The position numbers and the translations under genes were made by a program. Under the pieces are notes generated by a model. That model did no database searches, was not told where the DNA came from, and saw only the letters and a program-made list of their open reading frames with translations. Positions 11,089-21,835 of a stretch of DNA of 64,000 nt are shown piece after piece (the first letter of the stretch is position 1; each line of letters opens with the position of its first letter). The DNA comes from Grammothele lineata. Taxonomy: Eukaryota > Basidiomycota > Agaricomycetes > Polyporales > Polyporaceae. Where the stretch lies: NCBI GenBank assembly GCA_002150815.3, contig NDFF03000370.1:310001-374000 (forward strand), given 5' to 3'.

Positions 11089-12083
11089 ATGCTCGCTCGT
11101 CTCTCCTCGTCGCTGCGGTCTGCACCGACCTCTGCGGTAAGGCGCAGTGCGCCCCGTGCCTTCTCTCTCGCGTCTTATGCCCGCCACAACTCTACCGATG
11201 CCCCGTCTCTCCCTCCGGCCGAGCCTTCTGAGGCTTCCGCTACGAAGAAGAGGGCTGCCCCGCTCGCCGAAAACCTAGGGGGCATCGACTTGGGTACGTT
11301 TCCTACCGCTCAACTGCACCGCGCTGCTCACCCTGGTGTACAGCCCGAACTGGCAGAGCCGGCCAGCGGCTTCGGGGGCTCAGGCGTCAGGGCGAGGGCC
11401 AGCAAAACGGCGACCGCCCACCAAGGCGCGACGGTCAGCAAAACGGTGACCGCCCGAGACGAGACGGACGTCAGAATGGCGACCGTCCGCGCCAAGACGG
11501 TCAACAGTACGCCAATGGTCCTAGACGCGAAGGCCAGCAACATACCAGGGGCCCCAGGGGCGATGGCCAGGAGCATGCGAACGAGTTCAGACGCGACGGT
11601 CAGCAAAACGGTCGCCCGCCTCGCGATGGCCAACGGTCGACCGATCGACCCCGTAGACGGCCTGACGGACAGCAGGGGGAATTCGCTCGGCGTCCGAACC
11701 GCGACGGCTTCCGGCGCAATGATCAGCAATTCACGAGACCTCGACGGGAGATTGAGGAGGTGGCGGAAGGGGAGGCTGAGCCACCAGAACCTACCGTGAG
11801 CGTGGAAGAGCAGATTTCCAAGATTACCGTCGACATCGGTACCCTCGATGAAGTCTTCGACACTCCCGCACCCATCATGGCCAACGTCTCTGTCTCGCGG
11901 TCTGCCTCTGGCCCATTCCGTCGGTTGCCCACCACAGATGTTATCAAGCTCGGACCTGTCGGGGTAGCAAACTTGGTTATGGCGCGGAAGAGGGACGCTG
12001 ATTATGGGGATCGCGTACGCGTCTTGACCGTGGTAGAGAAGTTCGTCGGTCCCAAGAACCGAGCTCGAGATACCACCGCCTAG
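11089..12083 (+). CDS. Predicted mitochondrial protein with [14 protein letters not shown] repeats, unknown function
   Basis: Two exons, 11089-11293 and 11344-12083, give 314 residues. The N-terminus ([20 protein letters not shown]) is rich in Arg and Ser with no acidic residue, a classic mitochondrial presequence. Residues about 80-190 are a low-complexity array of units such as [11 protein letters not shown], encoded by degenerate ~36-nt direct repeats between about 11395 and 11720. The C-terminal ~110 residues ([20 protein letters not shown] and [18 protein letters not shown]) look globular and acidic to mixed. I do not recognise the family. The Arg/Gly/Gln/Asn/Asp repeat is the kind found in RNA-binding disordered linkers, which is inference only. 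The intron choice rests on frame: without it the repeat frame is lost. Confidence 0.7.
11395..11720 (+). repeat. Coding minisatellite, ~36-nt degenerate unit
   Basis: Successive units share the core CGCGACGGTCAGCAAAACGG with substitutions and indels in multiples of three, so the reading frame survives. At least six to eight units are visible; the last ones are more degenerate. Confidence 0.6.
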
Positions 12084-12317
12084 ACATGATTTCTATCTTA
12101 TGTAGTTGTCTGGTCGCCCCGCTCTAATAGTTTAACTGCTCTGACCTGAAGCTATCTTCGATACAAGAGCATTTGGACACCATTCGGTTTCACAGACAGA
12201 GATGGTATTCTGGGTAATACATACGCTATACATACGCTATGGACAGCAATAAACATGGTGGCGTACTGTTCGACCAGAAACAACACAAAAAGACAGACAA
12301 CGTCGAGACCCTAAGTC

Positions 12318-14608
12318 CTAAACATCATCCACAAACTCAATGGACGGCGAGCGATCGCGTTGCTCGTTTGCATCCATAGGCTTTGTGCCCTCGCCGTCGT
12401 CGCTCGCGCTCGCGCCATGGGAGAGCACCCATTCGGGTACCTCGAAGTCGCGCACTTCCTCGATCTCGGGCGGTACGCGCGTACCGAACGCGGTGACGTG
12501 CCGCTGCGTCTTGCGCGCCGTCGGCGCGGACGACTGCCGCAACGCGGCGACCATGAGCACGCACGGATTCGGCTCCTTCCTCCCCGCAAGGCCTGCATAC
12601 GACGCGTGAGCGAGGCGCGGCTGGGACGAGGACGCGCGCTGCGGCAACGGCTGCCTACCGGCGGGTGCGGACACTGCGACCGCCACTGTGGCGGTGGTCG
12701 CGGCGGGGGCAGGGGCGGACGAGATGAAGCCTTGGTCGGCCCGGGAGGCGTTGAGTGCGGCCTTTGCACCGCGCCCGCGACCACGGCCGCCTCCCCGACC
12801 TCTCCCCCGACCTCTCCCTCTTCCTCGACCCCGTCCCCTGTGCGATATGGACTGCGGCGGCTCGTACTCGTCATCGACGCGTTGGCGTTTGGTAGGGGGC
12901 GCCTCCGAGACGTCGTCCGCAATGTCGAGTGGGAGGTCGTCTTCATCTTCAGGAGTGTCAGGCGGCTCGGGAGTGGCGTCAAGTATAGGAGACCCGTTGG
13001 GTATATGGCTTTTGCCGCCGCCAGTATTTTTGAAGTATGGCGAGAGGGTGATTTGCTTGCCGCCACCCCGAGTAGGTATGGGTGACTGAGACTCGGGCTT
13101 CACGCTTGTGGAGAGTAGTCGTGGCGGGAACTTGATACGCAGTTTGAGTTTCTTGGACTTGTTGCGCTCGAACTCGTCGGGGTCGATCTCGGACTCCCCC
13201 GAATCGTCGTGAGGAGGTGCTATTGGGGCAGGCTTCTCCTCCATTACCACATCCTCAGACTCCAGTTCGTCCTCCTCGTCATCAACCTCATCTTCGCCCT
13301 CGTCTTCTGACGATTCTTGTAGCTGGTCGACCTCTTCTTCTTCGACAGTCTCCTCTTCAGGTTCATCTTCTTGCACTTCGATGACCTCTTCAGCGACTAT
13401 GTCGTCCTCAATCTCGATGGGCTCAATGGGATCGAAAGCACTTGCAGGCTTTCCAGTCTTCTTCTTCATCATCCACCTTCTGTCCGGAGGGAGCAATAAC
13501 CTGTACCGCTGCTCTAACGACTGCGCGACCTCTAGCATTTCCCTACGCCGACGTTCGCCCTCGTGATACGCTGCGGAGCTGTGAGGGTCCCCAAAGTCGT
13601 CTAGCTGCTGCTTGGCGGGGCTCTGTGTCGAGGGCCCAGGAGTGTCCTCGCGAGGCTCGGAGAAGTCCGTTGCGGGGAGGGTGAGGAACACGGAAGGGTC
13701 CATGGCGCGCAGTTGGTCGATGCGCTCTTTGAGCTTGTAGTGCTCATGCTTGAGCTTCTCCTTCTCGCGCAGACGCTGCCTCTTCTCGAACATCTCATAC
13801 TTGCGATGTCGAGTCTGGTACATCGCGTCCGAAGTGTCATGGGACTCCTAAGCGGCACGAACCATATAGTGGGCCATTGTGTGGGGTAGCGGAAGTTGTA
13901 CAACAGAGCAAGAAAGAAGCAAATACGCGTGCATTAGTACTAAGAACACAATCGAGCAACCAAGTACGCACATCCTCAGACCCGCGTGGACGAAAGCGGC
14001 CGCCGACGTGAGCGTCTTGTGAGAGCTCGACAAAGTCGGGGGTCTGAATAACTAGCTGTTCCTTGTACGCCCGGCGCACCTCAGGACGTTCAAAGTAGCG
14101 GCCGTACGCGAGCTTATTGAGTTGCTCGTCGGGGTCGTCGCCTCCCGCGGAAGCGGACGAGGTCGTGGCGGGCGGAAGGAGCGCCGAATTTGTGGTCAGC
14201 ACGAAGGAGGTCATCGCTGGAATGAGAGGCTCGTTCTCATCTGCGCGCGAGCACGTCAGTCAAGACTTCGGGTGGTGTGCCGTCGGTAGGGAGACGGAAG
14301 TGGGGGGTTGGGAAGCAGGAGCACACAGGAATCAATGAGAGGCACTCACACTTCCGCCGCATTGTCTCCAGAATCATGACGTCCGACTCGCACATTCCTA
14401 CGACAGGCCCGCCGCGCCCGGTGCGCGTCGGAAGGACGCGCTTTTGTCGCGTGCTTGCGCTGTTCTTCGAGCTGGACGCAGGGGTGGGTGTCTGTGGCGG
14501 TTGTTTCCCCTGTTGGGGCGCGGGGGACGACGAGGAGGCCGCTGCCTGCTGAACGCTGCGTGCGCGCGACCCCTTGGCGGACGCCTTGCCGCCGCGTGCA
14601 CTGGCCAT
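12318..14608 (-). CDS. SAS4-domain-like chromatin protein with GR repeats
   Basis: Three exons: 14608-14350, 14240-13972, 13847-12318; 685 residues. The N-terminus is basic, Ala/Ser-rich and disordered. In the middle is MYQTRHRKYEMFEKRQRLRE followed by KEKLKHEHYKLKERIDQLR, a charged helix that resembles the conserved segment of Sas4, the scaffold of the SAS H4K16 acetyltransferase complex (resemblance from memory, not a database hit). It is followed by a helix with ERRRREMLEVAQSLEQRYRL, a long acidic run, a block of alternating Gly-Arg (about 12765-12845) and an Ala/Pro/Ser-rich C-terminus. The acidic and RG blocks fit a nuclear protein binding nucleosomes or RNA. It could be another fungal chromatin-complex subunit. 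Same strand as NAF1, about 240 bp apart. Confidence 0.7.
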
Positions 14609-14849
14609 GGCGATAGAGATTACGAGCAGAGAGGCAGAGCGAGATCAGGGACAAGTGCAGCTATGGAGCAGCCGGGTCTCTGGCGGTCGGATACCTTGGC
14701 GCGCAAACCTAGACAAGTGGGCATGCCTAATCGGGTTTCTGAAGAGGCCATTGGCTTCACGGCCCAACGCCGTCCACCATGGCTGCTTGCGAATGCAACG
14801 TATGATACATGTCCAATGTATATGCTACACAACGTCGGAGAGAATGACA

Positions 14850-16736
14850 TCAAGAAGGGCTACCGTCACCATATTGACTGGAAGGCGTATGTTCGCCTGA
14901 ACCCCATTCTTGGCCCCATCCGATGCTCCCGCTCCCGCCTCCGCCTACGGCATAGCCGGAGGCATCCTGGCTATATGGCCTCGAATGGGCGCCGAATGAC
15001 GCCTGCCCCATCCCCATCCCCATTCCCATCCCCATCATGCCGAAGTTAGCGGCGAAGCGGGGGTTAATATGGGGCTGCACTTGGGGATACTGTGGAGCAA
15101 AGGTGTAGTCGAACTGCCCAGGATACTGAGCATATCCCCAGTCGCCAGTCGCATGAGGCGAAATAACGGTACTCTCCACACGTTGGCCTGTGGCCCGAGC
15201 GATGGCGAGAGAGGTGGGAGACATGGGGCGTGGATGGTGGGGGTCGTACTCGTCCATCGGCGCACCTTGAGCACCGGACCAACCACCTGAGGGTCCTCGA
15301 TGATCCATGCCTCGGCCGCGACCTCGGCCACGACCTCTGTCGTTGTTACGCTGACCGCGTCCGCGACCCCACCCTCTATCACCATGCTGTTGTGTGCCCT
15401 CGCGGCCCGGTCTACCTCTGCCCCTGCCCCGCCCTCGTCCCCGCTGAGGGCTATCAGGATGCGACGGCGGTTGGGGGACGGGGGTCGGTGCAGTGTCGTC
15501 CTTTTTGACCTCATCTAGGGCAACGTCGATCGTATCCGAGTATGGATCGTCATATGGGATCGGGTTTGGCCTGCCGAGATCCATGTCGTTATAGGAGAGC
15601 CCAGAATCAAACGCGGCACCACCATATGGGTCGTCGACCATATCCTGGTCTCGCATATGTGAAGGGAGTGGGGTAGAGTGTCGAGAGGATGGGATAGATC
15701 GCCCTCGAGATTGTTCCCGCCTACAGAGAAAGTCTGCCACAGCATATGCAATGAAATCATGGCCACCCACCTTTCAGTCCGTGCCCTTTTATACGCCGCT
15801 TCCTGCTCGTCATCAGAGAATTCGAGTTCGTCTTCTCCGGGCTCCTCGTCGTGTACGTTACTAGCGTCGCTTCCCTTGAAATGCCTTAGTTGTTGAACGA
15901 AGACATAATAACTCTTGTCGGGAACGTGGAACACAGGTCGCCCAACCTGCACTTTTTCTAGGTCAAGAGGAAAGGCGTGGGTGAATCTCACTTGATACAG
16001 GGGTTCGCTGGTGGGTCCAAAAGTCTCAAACACCTATTTGAGTATGAGCTACCGGCATTACTAAGAACGAGGACGCGACTAACATATCCTAGTACTTTTC
16101 GGTCCTCGAACAGCAGGAGCGTATCCGAGTCGAGAGCCCTTTCAGAGCCCCTATTCGCAATGGAGGAGGGAACGCCCTTGACAATAACGACTTTGTCCAC
16201 GATGCTCATGATGTCGCCCACTTTCTCGAGATGCTCGTGTGGATCGACTTCTGTGATGGTAGGGACCTTGACGTCGAGATCGACCAATTCGTTCTTCGTC
16301 CGCACTTGTGTTTCCGCGCTTGTTGCAGGATCTGCATCCTCATCATCGTCGACGTCTAACTCCGGACGTTTTGCAGATAACTTCTTCGGTCCCGGCGGAC
16401 GTTCCTCTTCCGAGTCTGAACTGGAGTCACTGGAGAGATCCGAATCACTCGTAGACTCGGACGGCATGGACCTAAAAGGCGATGGGTAAGCTATGACAGC
16501 CGCGTAAATGCCACATACCGATTCATGTCGTCCTCGTCCACAGTAGCAAGGATATCCGCCTCGACCTCCTGTTCACTGTCCGTATCACTGTCTGTGCCAT
16601 GCTCATGGTCTGAGAAATGTGAATCTTCCGATAGCTTGCTCGAAGAGGCAACAGGGATCGGGCCAATAATGTCGTGGATAAGCTGAAGGTCCTGAGGAAT
16701 GATAGAGGGAACAACAAATGGGAAAGAGCCAGACAT
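14850..16736 (-). CDS. NAF1: H/ACA snoRNP assembly factor Naf1
   Basis: Four exons: 16736-16519, 16471-16084, 16033-15771, 15720-14850; 579 residues. The start was set at 16736 because MSGSFPFVVPSIIPQDLQLI matches the usual Naf1 beginning; an in-frame ATG at 16766 would add ten residues. An acidic Ser/Asp/Glu-rich stretch precedes the Gar1/Naf1 core: HLEKVGDIMSIVDKVVIVKG, DTLLLFEDRKVLGYVFETFG, PLYQVRF and VGRPVFHVPDKSYYVFVQQL. The C-terminal half has Arg-Gly repeats (about 15290-15450) and a Gly/Met/Gln/Tyr-rich tail. Naf1 binds Cbf5 and holds the H/ACA particle during assembly in the nucleus before Gar1 replaces it (family knowledge). The first oxygenase-family gene starts about 300 bp away, divergently. 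Confidence 0.9.
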
Positions 16737-17043
16737 AATGGCGTAGAGCAAACTTTGGCGGAGCATAGCAGGCGCTGACCCTGAGGAAATTTAGACGCCA
16801 AGACACGACGATCACGTGTTTTCTCTACGCGTCGCGGGCCGGACACGGGACTAGTCAGCGCTACCGCAGCTACGGCAGTAGTCACAGAAGCCTTCTTCCT
16901 CCCAGCATGTCTCTGTCGTAGACCCATACATACGCTCATCTCTAAACCCTACGATATATTGATACATAGACTATCCTACATCTCTCTGGGATCCACATGT
17001 TGGGCTCGAGGACAAAGGTACAGTAGCTCGAGAGCTATTGCCT

Positions 17044-20000
17044 ATGTTGTCATTCGACTGTGAAACGCCGTTGACCCGTTTCCGCTTACAGCAAACCGCG
17101 CGGAAGACCACTGGCGGTCTGTCATGACAAGATTACTCTTATTTGTATGCTCACTCGACCTCTTGTAGGGAAGCCGCCACGCAAAATCCCTATCCACGAC
17201 TATGGGGGCGATTCAGATGACGGCTGGAATAGCGAGCCATCTGATGAGGAGGGAGAGGATGAGGGGCCACGGATTGAACCTGGAATTCGGGTACGCTATC
17301 TGACACTCGAGACATTCTGAGTTTTGACGATTGAATAGAACTCCCTGCTCCACTTGTTCAAAGGAGATCTTGCCTTCGCGGGTACCTTTTCTCACAATCG
17401 CGCATGTCCTGAGGCTCCCAACCCGTGCTTATCGATCCGCGGTGTTGGCTCTATTGGTCTTCCGTTAAACCCTCGCGACGCTGAATTGATCAAGGAACAT
17501 GCTAAACAAGCACCCTATGGCAAAGCAAATCGCACTGTCGTGGACAAGGCCGTCCGCGATACTTGGGAGATCGATAGCAAGTCGGTGAATATGTTGATAC
17601 TTCGGTCCCGTTCTGCGCTTTCTCATGTCTGCATTACCAGGTCAAACTTGAGAACCGAGCGTGGGCGGAATTCATGGATCAAACAGTGCGTGACGTCTGT
17701 GAAACACTTGGCGTAAACTTCGAAGCCAGCAGTCCACGGTGCGAGTTGTACAAACTACTCCTTTACGAGAAAGGTTCTCAGTGCGTTTGTATTCTTGCAA
17801 GAATTTATTCTCCGAATATCTGACGAGTGTACGATAGTTTCCTACCACACGTTGAGTAAGTTCGTTATGGCTGTCTACATCGAAACCATTGACTGACGGG
17901 ATCTAAGTACCGAGAAGGTGGACGGCATGTTCGCTACTATCGTCATTGTCCTCCCGTCCAAATTCAAGGGTGGCGCAGTACACGTCTCTCATGGTGATTC
18001 CTCAGAAATATACGATTGTAGCTCCAACAGCTCCACGGACACAACTGTCCTCGCCTGGTATACTGACGTGCAACACGAGGTGAAACGTATCACTAGCGGG
18101 TATCGACTCGCTTTGTCCTTTAACCTGGTTCACACTACCACTGCACTTCGCCCTGCACTCTCATCTCCGAACAGTGCGACTGTACGTCTTCAAGAAGTCC
18201 TGAAGAACTGGCAAGACGGCGATGAAGGACTGCACAAGATCATCTACCTGCTCAGTCACAAGTACTCGCAGGCAAACATCAGTGGGAGCGCACTTAAAGG
18301 CGAGGATGCCAACCTTGTCTCTGTCCTCGAGAGCGTAGCCCGTCCGCTAGGCTTTCATCTCGGACTTGCAAACGTCACCTGCACGCAGCACGGGTATGGT
18401 AACGACTTCGGTCCTGACGGCAAGGTCGAGCCTATAGAGTTCGAGTCCACCGACGTCGAGATAAGTGACCTTGTCGACCTCGATGGCAAACCCGTCACGG
18501 AGCATTTCGAGTACGACATAGAACGCGAGGTGATTCCACCGAAGTTCGCGCGTGAGATGACTTCCGGCGAATACGACGAGCAGGAAGATTTCTGTGGATA
18601 TATGGGCAATGTGAGCTATCAGTTCTCATAACGACTTCATCGCGCTGTAAGCTCAATACCATCGTCTGTAGGAAGGGACCACGCTTGATAGAAGTACGAA
18701 CACTTTTCAATGATGCCACTTACCCCAGCCCGTTGACCTCCCTCAGTCTACCTTCGGACAGTCCTTGTCATTTGGCCTCATCGTGCCCATCTCGGTATAG
18801 TCCTGGGCGACGACCCCGTGTCAACTGCTTGCGAGAAGTTGCGCGGGTCCAAGACCAAGAAGCCTACACAGGAAGAACTGGATCTCGTGAACGTCGTTCT
18901 AGACCGTGCAAGACATGAAGACTGGCGCCAGGTCATGGCAGTCGTTGCAGACGCAGCATGCAGATGGCAAGACGCCAAGATGTGGGTACGCGTGGTAAAT
19001 GTCAGTGGAGTCAACGTCTCGATCGTGAGGTTCTCTACCGATGGCGCCATCGAAAGAGCACTCGCGGCGTTCGGATTGCCCGATAATGTACGATCCTGGT
19101 AAGTAAATGAATTTCGTGCTCTCATTCCATGAACCATGTCCGTGACTGCTGTTCAGCATAGAATTCGTCCTCGAGCACGCATGGGACGCCGAGGCCTTCC
19201 GAGTATTAGACAATGTCGAGACTTGGAACAGTCAGCGCTCTGGCGGAAAGGACAGGCTGTCTATCGACGAATGGATCAGAGCGACACGGACTAGACGGTT
19301 CCAGGCGCTAACGTCCCCACACAAGGGAGATTTCCGAGACCTCTTTTCCTCCGTGCTAAAATATGGTGGTGTGGACTTGTTCGAAAACACGTGCGTCGAA
19401 CTTCTCTCACCAACTCTGCTTCGATGGGCTAAGGCGCTCTGGACAGTGTGCTTCCCCAGTTTTTAAGAAAATGTCCGACTCCTCTCCTTCCGAATTGCAT
19501 CTCATTCATATATGCAAATGAGTCTATACCCTTGGAGTCGCGTGCCCGGATAGTCCGTGATGTCCTCAACGCTGCCATCGTCAAGGTCGATTTCTACGAC
19601 AAGAAATCCGACGATGGATATTACACCACATCGCTATCCTGCACACCACAGACCTTTCTTCAAACATGTCTCGACGTGGGATGCGAAGAACTCTTGCCTG
19701 CAGTCTTGAATAAGCTTATTCAAACAGAATACAGAGCCAACAAGATTGTTCATCAGGAGACCTTCCCCCTTCTTCCCTTCCTTTCTGGCGTCGTGCGCAC
19801 TCGTGCCAAGGACCATCCTCTACCCGATCTTAGCGAGTTCATGAAGTCCGCCTCCAGCATCTATGCGCATCATATCATGGATCAGCCGACCTCCTTCAAT
19901 CGGAAGGACCTCGCCACAATCATCGACAGTTTTGACGCTATCGGTGGGGCAGGATGGTTACTGACAGGGTTCGTTTTAGTTCTCGTCCCGTGACCTCTGC

Positions 20001-21348
20001 TGACTTTCCTATAGATTGTTGCCAAACATAGAGATGGCGCAATTCAATGCAGTCGCACTCAGGGCCTTGATCGACGAGGTGAACTCAAAGAAGAAGGTTC
20101 TCATCGATGTGACCAAGAAGATGGAGGTTAACACTTTCAAGGGCGCCATCGAACGACTCACTAAACGCTATGCTGCGGCGGTCGACGTGTCAAGCGACCA
20201 TTGGTTTGGCACTGTAGACCCTACGGCTCAACTTCTGCCTGTGACATCCACTATCGAGTACTGCCTAAAGATGAAAACCCCTGAAGCCGCCGCTGACGTC
20301 TTGCAACGCTTCTATACCTCTTCCACTCTCAGCTTAGTATTCATTCGCCGGCGCTTGATACCGCTTATTTCCGCCGCCATACCGTTATTAGAGAAGCATA
20401 GAATGAGGCCGTCATCAAAGTTTTTCGACCTTGTGTTCAAGACATTCGTGTTGGAATGGATCAATAAAGCGCTAGGCCCTCGACCCGCACCGAACGAGGG
20501 CACTGCGCATATGCAGTTACTTCGGCGATGGACATGCGATTGCGAACGGTGTAGAAGCGTCCGTCAATTCTTGACCGCTGATCCGGACAAGTTGACGACG
20601 TTCCATGGACTCGGTGCCGACGGCCGGAAGCACGTCGAGAAATTCTTGCGAAGCCATGCAGCGTCCATTGCTGACTGGGAGACTGTTCAGTCTAGACCTC
20701 AGGGCCTCATGGTATCGTCTCAGCTGTCCTGTCATTATAACCTACGGCTCACATCCTTCACAGGTGAAGAAGTCGGATGCTATCGTAGCACTTGCGAGTT
20801 GGACGGCAAACCAAGCCATCGGGCGAGATTTGCTTCGTGCCATCAGTCCTGACGGGACGGACCTTCGGGCATTACTTGGGCGCGACTACGAAAGGATCAT
20901 TGCTCACCTCGAGATGCCGATCTCAGCACCGGCCCTGCAAGTTCCGCCGCCAGCTGATTCCACGTACCCTGGCACATTCCAAGTAGCGCAAGCCGGCGCC
21001 ACCCATACCCTCAGCCAGCAAGGCATAACTGCAACCAACCCCAATGCAAACCATTATGCCGGTTCCGGTGCCGCCTTCAAATCCCATCCTGACCCGATGT
21101 TCCCAGGGACATCACAACAGGGCGTACAAGCTCAGATAACTCACTATCCTGTCGTATCGCAGCCTGTTCAGTCTTACGCGACGCACACCCAGATGGTTCG
21201 ACCGATACATTCCGACGGAGCCGCTCAAAACAAGATCAAGAAGCGTTCTCAGAAGGGTGATACCGTTGCCGGTCAAAGCTCTGAGCAGCCGACCCAGAAG
21301 AAACGGAAGAAGGGTGGCCAGCCCAGCGGAATAATCGATCTAACGTAA
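17044..21348 (+). CDS. Large 2OG-Fe(II) oxygenase-like protein, copy 1 (catalytic residues intact)
   Basis: Twelve exons: 17044-17116 (least certain), 17169-17290, 17339-17584, 17641-17780, 17838-17855, 17908-18610, 18672-18693, 18747-19098, 19157-19390, 19447-19968, 20015-20711, 20764-21348; about 1237 residues. A basic/acidic N-terminus leads to a prolyl-4-hydroxylase-type domain. HFLPHVD supplies the HxD (H198, D200 in this model), WYTDVQHEVKRITSGYR the distal His (H256) and the 2OG-binding Arg (R266). About 900 residues of mostly helical sequence follow, then a WTCDCERCRSVRQF module with a nearby HV, a basic patch (KKRKK) and a terminal GIIDLT that fits a SUMO-interaction motif. The N-terminal block has PEAPNPCLSI...SIGLPL, shared with copies 3 and 4. 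Likely nuclear; substrate unknown. A paralogue lies 490 bp downstream on the same strand. Confidence 0.82.
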
Positions 21349-21835
21349 TTGACATGTTGTACGCCGCGTTTGTTCCCGTGTAAATACACAACGATCCCAT
21401 AATGGCCAATCCTAGTGCCCCCGGGAGTGTACATCTGTTACCAGAAATCGGCCCACCGGGTGCAGTGGTAGAACTTGAGGATTACTTGAAGACGGTCACA
21501 AAGGCAGAGTCAGATAGACGCCGATAGAGGCACGTATTGTCACGGTCATGTGCTCGCGTGAGGCGTAAGGTAACGCGACGCGTCCCAGCGTTCAAGGGGC
21601 CAGCTTCGTTCCTTCTATCATAGCCGTACCGTCTTCCTTACCCGGCATTCCTCCATCACGTCACGTTCCTTGGAGTAACATTGTGCACCGCAGACTTGTC
21701 CCATGGTCAGTGTAACGGCCTTTCTCATTCAGATAATCCTTCTCAAAAGTGTTCGTGAAACCCCAGGACCCCTTGCTCCAGCCACCTGCGCCACCAGACG
21801 CGGCGGATGACCGTGGAGATGCTTCAATTGTCTAC
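21349..21835. other. Spacer between oxygenase copies 1 and 2
   Basis: I searched this stretch for the missing first half of copy 2 (APNPxLS, GLPL, LPHxD, TSGYR) and found no trace in any frame. The coding similarity begins abruptly near 21825. Confidence 0.5.
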
